A stretch of DNA of 20,642 nucleotides from a virus: the IMG/VR virus record IMGVR_UViG_3300025120_000720, positions 1 to 20,642 of that record; one strand, written 5' to 3'. The translations under genes and the position numbers were made by a program. Of this stretch, positions 13,078-18,729 are shown piece after piece (the stretch's first letter is position 1; every line of letters begins with the position of its first letter). The notes beneath the pieces are model-generated. The model saw only the letters and a list, made by a program, of their open reading frames with translations. It was not told the DNA's origin and did not search any database.

Positions 13078-13217
13078 TACTTGCCTTGACCTATGTAGGC
13101 CTTGTAAGATCTCTTCTTGGCTTTGTTCATAGAGCTCTTTTTAATTCTGCTCTTGTTACTGCCTTGGGAAGTTTTCTTAGGTCTGCCTTTTACATATCCA
13201 CTTGAATTGTTTAACAT
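13077..13217 (-). CDS. Small very basic protein (46 aa)
   Basis: A short gene that is easily missed. The product contains GRPKKTSQGSNKSRIKKSS and KAKKRSYKAYIGQGK, with over 25% Lys/Arg and no acidic residue. The GRPKK segment resembles an AT-hook, the minor-groove DNA-binding motif, and similar small basic proteins occur in marine T4-like phages. It starts at the ATG complementary to 13215-13217, with -10 TATTAT ending 6 nt upstream, and its stop overlaps the coiled-coil gene start. Nucleic-acid binding is inferred from charge only. Confidence 0.65.
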   Translation of the reverse strand: MLNNSSGYVKGRPKKTSQGSNKSRIKKSSMNKAKKRSYKAYIGQGK

Positions 13218-13223
13218 AGTTTT

Positions 13224-13252
13224 ATAATATAGTAGACAGAATATATAGTCAA
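13224..13252 (-). promoter_or_regulatory. Sigma70-like promoter TTGACT-17-TATTAT
   Basis: On the minus strand the -35 TTGACT (13247-13252) and -10 TATTAT (13224-13229) have an ideal 17-nt spacer and 5/6 matches each. It reads the 46-aa and 70-aa genes. The -10 ends 6 nt before the ATG, so the transcript may be nearly leaderless. A late box for the opposite gene lies 8 bp beyond the -35. Confidence 0.65.
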
Positions 13253-13260
13253 GTATATAA

Positions 13261-13268
13261 TGTAAATA
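13261..13268 (+). promoter_or_regulatory. Late promoter box TGTAAATA, 5 nt before ATG
   Basis: TGTAAATA then ATATT and the ATG at 13274 of the DUF1178 gene. Confidence 0.65.
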
Positions 13269-13273
13269 ATATT

Positions 13274-13687
13274 ATGATAAAATATCAACTTAGATGTAGG
13301 TGCACACACGAGTTCGAGGGTTGGTTCCCAGACAGCAAAGAATACAAACGACAAAAGAACAAGGGCATGATCAACTGTCCCATGTGTGATAGCACGGCAG
13401 TAGACAAAGCTATCATGGCACCAAACGTAAAGACTTCCAAAAAGCAAAACATACCAGAGGACTACTTTGTAATGGGAGAAAGTGCAGAACAGATATTGCA
13501 GAAGTTGAACAAGAAGATCAAGAAAGACTTCCAGGATGTTGGTAAGAACTTCGCCAAGGAGGCCAGGAAAGCACACAAAGGCAAACGAGATCAGAAGTTC
13601 TACGGTAAACCCACCAAAGAAGAGACCAACAAACTGTTGGACGAGGGCATAGACCTGTTCGCAGTGCCTGACTACAAGGACAATTGA
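13274..13687 (+). CDS. DUF1178 family protein (137 aa)
   Basis: The N-terminal 50 residues match the DUF1178 pattern: MI-x-Y-x-L-x-C start, HEFEGWF, a Ser-x-x-Y segment, then CPMCDST and the KAIMAP motif. The cysteines at 8, 10, 36 and 39 could form a small zinc ribbon. DUF1178 is a cellular protein family of about 150 residues, mainly alphaproteobacteria and other proteobacteria, of unknown function. The C-terminal half here is Lys-rich and ends in DLFAVPDYKDN. An ATG at 13274, 5 nt after a late box, marks the start; there is no Shine-Dalgarno. The last 16 nt overlap the convergent sulfotransferase-like gene. Presence in a phage suggests capture from a host. Confidence 0.85.
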   Translation: MIKYQLRCRCTHEFEGWFPDSKEYKRQKNKGMINCPMCDSTAVDKAIMAPNVKTSKKQNIPEDYFVMGESAEQILQKLNKKIKKDFQDVGKNFAKEARKAHKGKRDQKFYGKPTKEETNKLLDEGIDLFAVPDYKDN

Positions 13688-14199
13688 TTCCGGTAGTGTC
13701 CTATCCTTTGCATGACTTCATTAATGTTTGAAATAAGATCTGTGTATTGATTGCTATTTTTCTTCCAATAGGCTAATGGTAAATCCAAATCCTCATATTT
13801 GTAGATCTTATATAGATTTTGCTCAGCAACCAATTTGATAATTTTGTAGTAATTAAAGAATGTATCCACGAGTCCTAGATCAACGTGCTCTTTGGTTCGT
13901 TGTTCTCCATTGAATACCTGAGTTTTATTTGTGTAAACAAAACTGAGACACTGCTTGGTAAAGTCTTCTCGTAACAATATTCTCCATTCTATGTCAGGAT
14001 TTGCAAACATAACTTCCCCTATACCTTCACGTGGCATCATTGAAAAAATACAATTCTTTGGTAAATTACTGACGTAGTCGTAAACGTTTTTGTGATTGAT
14101 GTCAAATTCAGGTGCAATTTCCAATCCCGTGTCTTCTGCAAGTTGTTGCTCGTACGCAGAATGTCCTGACCTGTGCTGGCAGAGAACTCCGATCTTCAT
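13672..14199 (-). CDS. Sulfotransferase-like P-loop protein 2 (175 aa)
   Basis: The N-terminus (MKIGVLCQHRSGHSAYEQQLAEDTG) has the strand, loop and helix of the PAPS-binding region, with HRSGHSAYEQ in place of the usual R-S-G-T/S-T. About 60 residues on, IEWRILLREDFTKQCLSFVYTN corresponds to the R-D...S-x-x 3'-phosphate-binding segment. NLYKIYKYEDL is the later strand-E-D-L piece often seen in this fold. It is only distantly similar to the protein at 6320-6910, so it may be a separate acquisition. The substrate is unknown. A degenerate box, GGTTAAGTA, lies 6 nt before the ATG. There is no Shine-Dalgarno. Confidence 0.6.
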   Translation of the reverse strand: MKIGVLCQHRSGHSAYEQQLAEDTGLEIAPEFDINHKNVYDYVSNLPKNCIFSMMPREGIGEVMFANPDIEWRILLREDFTKQCLSFVYTNKTQVFNGEQRTKEHVDLGLVDTFFNYYKIIKLVAEQNLYKIYKYEDLDLPLAYWKKNSNQYTDLISNINEVMQRIGHYRNQLSL

Positions 14200-14245
14200 A
14201 TGATGTACTTAACCAAACCTAATAATCACGTCATTTTTTGCATGG

Positions 14246-14274
14246 TTGACACAATACACTTTCTAGTATATAAT
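14246..14274 (+). promoter_or_regulatory. Consensus sigma70 promoter TTGACA-17-TATAAT
   Basis: Perfect -35 (14246-14251) and -10 (14269-14274) hexamers with an ideal 17-nt spacer: the strongest host-type promoter in the window. The expected start is near 14281. It drives the basic protein gene that ends at 14731. Confidence 0.9.
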
Positions 14275-14359
14275 TGTAAACATGGAACGTAGGATAACAG
14301 AGAATGAAACTCCAGAGTTACGTAACCATATAACAATAAATCAAGGAAAAGGACACAAT

Positions 14360-14731
14360 ATGCTAAAAAGTATGTTCAATACACTTTTTCCTTCTATTAA
14401 AAAGGAAGAAAAAACCATGGCAAACTCAACACAATACGTTGTATACACAAGAAACTTCAAATCAAAAGCGAAGCAAATTGGTGTATTCGCGGAGCCGGCA
14501 TCTACTTACAAAGTAAACGGTGAAGTACACGGTGGTAAAATCAAGTTCAGAAACCTAGCGGTTAAATCAACTGCAAGAAAAACAGCTACTAACAAGTTGT
14601 TATCAAAAGGTTTAGACTTTACAGTAGAAGTATTAGGTGTTGCACCTAAGAACTCTGCTTTGACTATGAAGTCAAACATCATTTCTTTATTGAAGAAATC
14701 AGGAAGAAAAGTTATCAATTACTCTGCGTAA
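14360..14731 (+). CDS. Basic hypothetical protein, early gene (123 aa)
   Basis: Unrecognised. The core (from MANSTQYVVYTRNF) is strand-rich and rich in Lys, Ser and Thr (SKAKQIGVFAEPAS, KFRNLAVKSTARKTATNKLLSKG, LLKKSGRKVINYSA), with no membrane segment or cysteine; it could bind nucleic acid, on charge alone. Three in-frame ATGs compete: 14282, directly at the expected transcription start; 14360, with AAAAGGA 6 nt upstream; and 14417, with AAGGAAG 8-10 nt upstream. I chose 14360, which gives a hydrophobic N-terminal extension (MLKSMFNTLFPSIKKEEKT); 14417 is a good alternative and may be the conserved start. A perfect sigma70 promoter precedes it and a strong terminator follows it, so it is an independent early unit between late genes. 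Confidence 0.75.
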   Translation: MLKSMFNTLFPSIKKEEKTMANSTQYVVYTRNFKSKAKQIGVFAEPASTYKVNGEVHGGKIKFRNLAVKSTARKTATNKLLSKGLDFTVEVLGVAPKNSALTMKSNIISLLKKSGRKVINYSA

Positions 14732-14743
14732 TTGATTAATTCC

Positions 14744-14776
14744 AAAGGGGCGGTAGGCAACTATCGCCCTTTTTTT
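14744..14776 (+). terminator. Strong rho-independent terminator with GCAA tetraloop
   Basis: A stem of about 13 bp (AAAGGGGCGGTAG with CTATCGCCCTTTT, two G-U pairs) closed by a GCAA tetraloop of the stable GNRA class, followed by seven T. It ends the early basic-protein gene and shares the GGGCG/CGCCC stem core with the terminators at 898 and 7812. The late box of the radical SAM gene starts 6 nt later. Confidence 0.92.
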
Positions 14777-14782
14777 GTGGCC

Positions 14783-14790
14783 GTTAAATA
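14783..14790 (+). promoter_or_regulatory. Late promoter box GTTAAATA, 5 nt before ATG
   Basis: GTTAAATA then CTACT and the ATG at 14796. Confidence 0.7.
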
Positions 14791-14795
14791 CTACT

Positions 14796-15692
14796 ATGAA
14801 ACTATTACACGTAGAGGCCAGCACCTATTGTAATGCTAGATGCCCACTTTGTCCCAGAAGCCTGCACGGATACAAGGTTGAGGGGGTGTATCCTGAAGTC
14901 CATTTGAGTGTAGAAAAATTCAGAGAAGCATTGGAAAGATTCCCACACAGGGAATATGTTTACTTCAATGGTCATCTAGGTGACCCGATGATGAATCCAG
15001 CCATTGTCAAATTGGTAGAACTAACAAAATGTAGCACGTCTATCACAACGAATGGTAGCATAGGCACAAAAGAAACTTGGCAGTCACTAGCCAAACTAGG
15101 AATAGAGGGTAGGTTCAGCATAGATGGACTAGAGGACACAAATCATCTGTACAGACAGGATGTACAATGGAACAAAATCATGGAAAGAGCCAATTGGTTT
15201 ATCGCGGCGGGAGGCCATGCAACATGGAAATGGATTCCGTTCGCACACAACAAGCATCAAGAGAAACAGACAAGAGATCTTGCCTATAGGATGGGATTTG
15301 AAAAATTTTATGTGGAGGATCAGGGAAGAAGTTACGGCCCTGCCCTGGACAGGAAAGGAAACATAACCCATTGGATACTGCCCAAGGACGGTTCGTTGGA
15401 GCCTGGCAATTATGATGTGCCCGCAGGAATAAAAAGATACAAAGAAACACACAACAATTTTCAGCTAGAAGACAAGATATACGAAATAAATTGCGAACAC
15501 CTGCAGTTGAAAGACACATACATCAATGCCAAGGGTGAAGTATGTCCTTGTTGCTATCACGGATATGACATGCCTGAAAGACCGGTGGTGCTATTAGAAG
15601 ATCATCACAAGTTGATGAAGACATGGAAAACAAAGAAATGTAATCCTGTTTGTGCAAGTACCTGTGGTAATCGATTGAAAAAATTATACTAG
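14796..15692 (+). CDS. Radical SAM protein with SPASM-like C-terminal Cys cluster (298 aa)
   Basis: The [4Fe-4S] motif CNARCPLC (C12-x3-C16-x2-C19) with VEASTYC before it is the radical SAM signature. FNGHLGDPMMNP is the region where SAM-binding glycines occur, and SITTNG the following strand. The C-terminus has a second Cys set (NCEH, CPCC, KCNPVCASTC), as in SPASM/twitch enzymes that carry auxiliary iron-sulfur clusters. Such enzymes modify peptides, sugars or alcohols by radical chemistry; the substrate here is unknown. The ATG at 14796 is chosen over 14775 because a GTTAAATA box ends 5 nt before it. The gene end overlaps the convergent 128-aa gene by 9 nt. Confidence 0.88.
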   Translation: MKLLHVEASTYCNARCPLCPRSLHGYKVEGVYPEVHLSVEKFREALERFPHREYVYFNGHLGDPMMNPAIVKLVELTKCSTSITTNGSIGTKETWQSLAKLGIEGRFSIDGLEDTNHLYRQDVQWNKIMERANWFIAAGGHATWKWIPFAHNKHQEKQTRDLAYRMGFEKFYVEDQGRSYGPALDRKGNITHWILPKDGSLEPGNYDVPAGIKRYKETHNNFQLEDKIYEINCEHLQLKDTYINAKGEVCPCCYHGYDMPERPVVLLEDHHKLMKTWKTKKCNPVCASTCGNRLKKLY

Positions 15693-16070
15693 GTGGTCTG
15701 AACTGTCTGCGAAGGCAACCACATTTGCTAAATCGCCCTTACACCAATTGCCAGCATTAAGCAGAGTCGTCTTTCTTGAATTGTACTGGCCGGACCAGTC
15801 ATCGTCGGCTGAGATTCCTGCAGTGCCTTTAGTACCAAAAGCGAAAGTTGTTTTCAACTGTGTGTTATCACCGTTTCCGTCTGCTTTCAACTCCCACAAA
15901 AGAACCGTGCAACATTCGTCCATCACTGTCAAAGCGTCATCTGTGAAAAAGAAGGCCTTAGCCGCGTTCACATTGGCAAAAGTTGTCAATGCAGTTGAAC
16001 CGTCATCAACCTGAGATATAATCTTGGTTTGCTTGTTGTGTACTCCGTATGTATTGTCCGAGTTTGGCAT
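15684..16070 (-). CDS. Small secreted-type or structural hypothetical protein (128 aa)
   Basis: Not recognised. Ala/Thr/Asn/Asp-rich and strand-like (TTFANVNAAKAFFFTDDALTVMD, KTTFAFGTKGTAGISADDDWSG) with three cysteines (DECCTVL, NWCKGD). Composition and a perfect late box suggest an abundant virion protein. The TATAAATA box at 16076-16083 ends 5 nt before the ATG at 16070 and overlaps the stop codon of the upstream dehydrogenase gene. There is no Shine-Dalgarno and no signal peptide. Similarity to the paralogous pair at 958-1823 is not evident, although both are small and Thr/Ala-rich. Confidence 0.7.
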   Translation of the reverse strand: MPNSDNTYGVHNKQTKIISQVDDGSTALTTFANVNAAKAFFFTDDALTVMDECCTVLLWELKADGNGDNTQLKTTFAFGTKGTAGISADDDWSGQYNSRKTTLLNAGNWCKGDLANVVAFADSSDHLV

Positions 16071-16075
16071 AAACG

Positions 16076-16083
16076 TATTTATA
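16076..16083 (-). promoter_or_regulatory. Late promoter TATAAATA, 5 nt before ATG
   Basis: A perfect consensus on the minus strand, then CGTTT and the ATG at 16070. It overlaps the stop codon (16079-16081) of the upstream gene. Confidence 0.75.
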
Positions 16084-17263
16084 ATATTTCTTTACCATAA
16101 TGTACCACATTAGCCGCGGGAGGATAGGTCCTCCATGGATCGAATATGATAGTGCTGTCATCAGCAGTGAATTCGTCTGACTCGTGTACTCTAACTATGA
16201 CTTCAACCGGGGTATCAATGCCGTTTGCCAGCTGGCCACCGTGCTTTTGTACATAGTATTGCACCAACAAAGAGCTGGATCCATCCACTAGCTCTGTTCC
16301 TGCTTTGTAAGAATCTGACGAGAACCATATGTTTTTACCGTGTTCAAGTATAGCAAGTGCCATGTTCTCAGCCTGCTTCTCACGTGCGGTCATTATTGTC
16401 TCGAACATGTCGTAACCAAGATCAAGGTCCTTGGCCAGCCAACGCAGTGCGATGTTGTCTCGGGGGTGGCATGCACCTCCATCTCCCATGCCCGCTTTCA
16501 TGTATGCCGGACTGACTATCCGTTGTGTGCTTTTGGCAAGTGCCTGTGTGACTGTGTCCACGTTCATGTTGCCCAGACGGTGTGCAACATCCTGTATCAT
16601 GTTGACCAGTGCAATCTTGTTGCTGATGAATGTGTTGTAGAATATCTTCATTGCTTCTACTTCTTCCCATGTGCCAAACTCCATCCTTGGATAGTCATCA
16701 CACACTTGGTTATAGAATGCTTCTAGTTGCTGTGCTTTGTAGGCAGTTTCATACACACCTTTCTTTGTGCCTATCATAATCATCTCAGGATTGATCATGT
16801 CTTCTGCCACTGTGCCCATTGCAATGAGATATGGATTGTACAACAGTTTGACATTGGTAACCAAAGGTGCCAACTCTCTCCTTATGGTGCCAGGCAACAC
16901 GGTTGATATAAGCACCAGACTCTGCGTCACCCCCATGTGGGTGTTGCACTCGGTCAATACCTTCTTGACAGAATCGTAATTGAAATCTTTAACTTGCCTG
17001 TGGCTTGTGGGTTCTCTGCCATCGTATCCTTCTTCGTGTGGTGTTGGTGTTGCCACAAACACAATATCTCTGTCTCTGCAAAGGTCTTCTATTGAATCCC
17101 TAATCTCTACAAGGTCACTTGATTTGTGTGCGATATCGTATCCTGCGACATGGAATCCTTTTTTCCTTATGGCCTCCGCACATGGCATACCCAATTTGCC
17201 TAGGCCTATGAAGCCAATCTTCTCTCCGTATATAATTGGTTTACCAAAGAATGATTCTAGCAT
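16079..17263 (-). CDS. UDP-glucose/GDP-mannose dehydrogenase family protein (394 aa)
   Basis: An NAD-dependent nucleotide-sugar dehydrogenase: two-step oxidation of the C6 hydroxyl to a uronate. The NAD motif is GFIGLGKLGMP (17-27), then VFVATPTP (68-75), LISTVLPGT (118-126), EAMKIFYNTFISNKIALVN (203-221, with K206 and N210 at the catalytic positions), and GGACHPRDN with catalytic Cys265 (262-270). The C-terminal domain ends in IIFDPWRTYP, the DxWR element. All key residues are present, so it is probably active. Length is near the usual 400-430. The N-terminal 15 residues before the NAD strand are a small extension. No Shine-Dalgarno or late box is obvious; a tandem 11-bp repeat lies at 17277-17298. 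It likely supplies a uronic acid sugar for virion or cell-surface glycans. Confidence 0.92.
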   Translation of the reverse strand: MLESFFGKPIIYGEKIGFIGLGKLGMPCAEAIRKKGFHVAGYDIAHKSSDLVEIRDSIEDLCRDRDIVFVATPTPHEEGYDGREPTSHRQVKDFNYDSVKKVLTECNTHMGVTQSLVLISTVLPGTIRRELAPLVTNVKLLYNPYLIAMGTVAEDMINPEMIMIGTKKGVYETAYKAQQLEAFYNQVCDDYPRMEFGTWEEVEAMKIFYNTFISNKIALVNMIQDVAHRLGNMNVDTVTQALAKSTQRIVSPAYMKAGMGDGGACHPRDNIALRWLAKDLDLGYDMFETIMTAREKQAENMALAILEHGKNIWFSSDSYKAGTELVDGSSSLLVQYYVQKHGGQLANGIDTPVEVIVRVHESDEFTADDSTIIFDPWRTYPPAANVVHYGKEIL

Positions 17264-17276
17264 ATGTTCTTAGTTA

Positions 17277-17298
17277 TGGCTCGCTATTGGCTCGCTAT
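17277..17298. repeat. Tandem 11-bp direct repeat (2 copies)
   Basis: TGGCTCGCTAT occurs twice head to tail in the short gap between the dehydrogenase gene and the 78-aa basic gene, just upstream of the dehydrogenase ATG. Confidence 0.8.
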
Positions 17299-17318
17299 TG
17301 CATCTTTGATTTGGAACT

Positions 17319-17555
17319 TTATTTTGAGTAGTCTGGCAGAGGTCCACCGTACTTCTGTCCCTTGATACGCTTGCCGGCCACCTTCTTGGTCTTGCCGCCA
17401 ATCTTCTCACTACGGTTGCCCGTACGCTTCATCTTGCCCTTGCTCTTGCAACTGCTGATCCATGACGCTGGCAGTTTGCTCTTGGGCCTTGAACAGGCAC
17501 CGGCTGGTGCTGGGCCTATGTTCTCGTCTGTGTTGTAAACTTCGTATATCTTCAT
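17319..17555 (-). CDS. Small basic protein with Cys pair (78 aa)
   Basis: Contains ACSRPKSKLPASWISSCKSKGKMKRTG, then KIGGKTKKVAGKRIKGQKYGGPLPDYSK, with over 20% Lys/Arg. I believe this C-terminal GG-K-V-x-GK-x-IKG-x-KYGGPLPDY type recurs in marine T4-like phages, but I cannot name a family. The ATG at 17555 (MKIYEVYNTDENIG) is chosen over 17603, since a GTTAAATA box ends 8 nt before it and the divergent protein begins with a similar MKITEV. No membrane segment. Nucleic-acid binding or a virion-core role is inferred from the charge. Confidence 0.72.
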   Translation of the reverse strand: MKIYEVYNTDENIGPAPAGACSRPKSKLPASWISSCKSKGKMKRTGNRSEKIGGKTKKVAGKRIKGQKYGGPLPDYSK

Positions 17556-17563
17556 CGCACGTG

Positions 17564-17571
17564 TATTTAAC
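17564..17571 (-). promoter_or_regulatory. Late promoter box GTTAAATA, 8 nt before ATG
   Basis: Minus strand GTTAAATA then CACGTGCG and the ATG at 17555. Confidence 0.6.
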
Positions 17572-17640
17572 ACATCCGTCCTGCTAGGGTTGATCTTGTG
17601 CAAAGGGTAGCACGACGTAACTTTCAGTTATCAGTTAAGG

Positions 17641-17697
17641 ATTAGGTTAAGCATTAGGTTAAGCATTAGGTTAAGCATTAGTATAAGCATTAGTAAG
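17641..17697. repeat. 12-bp tandem repeats (ATTAGGTTAAGC, iteron-like)
   Basis: Three perfect 12-bp units (17641-17676), a fourth with two changes (17677-17688) and a partial fifth (to about 17697). AT-rich and located between the divergent genes at 17555 and 17736, just upstream of the late box at 17723. The reader should not confuse it with a CRISPR array: there are no spacers. Confidence 0.85.
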
Positions 17698-17722
17698 GTT
17701 TAGTTTAGTTAGGTGTAAGGAC

Positions 17723-17730
17723 TATAAATA
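17723..17730 (+). promoter_or_regulatory. Late promoter TATAAATA, 5 nt before ATG
   Basis: Perfect consensus followed by CTCAT and the ATG at 17736. Confidence 0.78.
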
Positions 17731-17735
17731 CTCAT

Positions 17736-18248
17736 ATGAAGATCACAGAAGTAATCCTAGCGCCAAAAGAATCCAAACACACAGGATCTAGCGCCACAAC
17801 ATCTAGTGCCATCAAAGGCGATCAGACACAAGATGTAGTGCCACAAGATATAGTATCAGAAAATAATCTGGCACTGGAGGTTGACAGCATCGAGGAACAT
17901 CCAGACCATTCAGCCATCGCGGAAGGCGTGAGCCAGATCCTGAGGCGTACCAAAGGCAAAGCACCCAAGCAAGGATTCAGATGCTCATCCGGACCCAGGA
18001 AAGGTCGTATCGTGGCCAAACCAAGCACCTGTTTCCAGAAGACTGACCCACAGAAGTCTGCAAAGATCAGGAAGAAGCGTCAGGCCAAGGCCGGAATAGC
18101 AGGCAAGAAACTGGCCATGACCAAGAGGTCTGGTGCGGGATCAAAAAGGTTACAGGGTGTCCAAATCAAAAAGGCCAAGAACAAAGGCAAGTCATTCAGA
18201 CCTAGAATGAAAGGTCGTTCTCCTATAAAATCTAAAATTGTGAAATAG
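17736..18248 (+). CDS. Very basic late protein with C-x14-C motif (170 aa)
   Basis: The N-terminal half (to about residue 65) is acidic/Ser-Thr-rich and probably disordered. The C-terminal half is strongly basic, with GFRCSSGPRKGRIVAKPSTCF (Cys-Ser-Ser-Gly-Pro-Arg-Lys-Gly-Arg, then a second Cys) followed by KSAKIRKKRQAKAGIAGKKLA and a Lys/Arg-rich tail. I have seen this GFRC-T/S-SGPRKGR-V/I-A-x-P-x-x-C layout in marine T4-like phages, without known function. A DNA-binding or capsid-core protein is plausible. It shares the MKI-x-EV start with the divergent 78-aa protein. The start is fixed by the TATAAATA box 5 nt upstream. Confidence 0.78.
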   Translation: MKITEVILAPKESKHTGSSATTSSAIKGDQTQDVVPQDIVSENNLALEVDSIEEHPDHSAIAEGVSQILRRTKGKAPKQGFRCSSGPRKGRIVAKPSTCFQKTDPQKSAKIRKKRQAKAGIAGKKLAMTKRSGAGSKRLQGVQIKKAKNKGKSFRPRMKGRSPIKSKIVK

Positions 18249-18265
18249 AACTAGTCTTCTAGTTC
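18248..18265. terminator. Palindromic hairpin between convergent genes
   Basis: GAACTAG (18248-18254), TCTT loop, CTAGTTC (18259-18265): a 7-bp perfect stem exactly where a plus and a minus gene end. It could stop both transcripts, but it has no T run, so rho-independent function is doubtful. Confidence 0.4.
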
Positions 18266-18487
18266 GATGCCATCATCTTTGAGTGCCTGCTCAACCACAT
18301 CTCGTGTTGAATAGGTCCAAACGGTAAATCCGGTCTGATCCATCTCGTCACCGTCTACCACTCCCTCTATGCCCTGTCGCTTTAGGGCAGAATTGATATC
18401 TGGTACTATGCTTCTGTCTATGTCGTTGTCTGTGTCTCCTAGGTCCGCTACCTGGAAATGATGTTTATGTGTTTCATTTATTGTCAT
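18251..18487 (-). CDS. Small acidic hypothetical protein (78 aa), last gene of early operon
   Basis: Asp/Glu-rich (LGDTDNDIDRSIVPDI, VVEQALKDDGIELED), no membrane segment or cysteine, no recognised family. A good AGGAGA Shine-Dalgarno stands 4-5 nt before the ATG at 18487. It lies 8 nt after the upstream gene, so it belongs to the leftward six-gene early operon. Its end faces the basic late gene at 18248. Confidence 0.72.
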   Translation of the reverse strand: MTINETHKHHFQVADLGDTDNDIDRSIVPDINSALKRQGIEGVVDGDEMDQTGFTVWTYSTRDVVEQALKDDGIELED

Positions 18488-18495
18488 ATCTTCTC

Positions 18496-18729
18496 CTAAT
18501 TGATTGATGGTGCATCGAAAGGTTGAATACTATCTCCAGTATCTGCAATGACCTTAACCATTGCTTCAAATCCTTCGTCTGTTAGGTTGCTTTTATATAA
18601 TCTCAAGGCCTGTGCCATCATTGTGCCGGCTATCATTTGATTGTTATACTTGGTCTGTAGAGCAATCATTACTTTGAAAACCTCTTGATAGCACTCGTTC
18701 AACAATATATCATCTTCTTTCTTACTCAT
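18496..18729 (-). CDS. Small hypothetical protein (77 aa), early operon
   Basis: Helical sequence (MSKKEDDILLNECYQEVFKVMIALQTKYNNQMIAGTMMAQALRLY) of unknown function. The frame stays open further upstream, but the ATG at 18729 is right: it overlaps the upstream stop as TAATG and has AGGAGG about 9 nt before it. Confidence 0.75.
   Translation of the reverse strand: MSKKEDDILLNECYQEVFKVMIALQTKYNNQMIAGTMMAQALRLYKSNLTDEGFEAMVKVIADTGDSIQPFDAPSIN

Noticed and set aside
15129-15519. Two minus-strand open frames inside the radical SAM gene
   Set aside because: Antisense shadows without Shine-Dalgarno or promoter box.
16340-16726. 128-aa plus-strand open frame inside the sugar dehydrogenase gene
   Set aside because: Cys-rich antisense shadow of a well-conserved enzyme.
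17641-17697. CRISPR array
   Set aside because: Tandem 12-bp units with no spacers and no cas genes.
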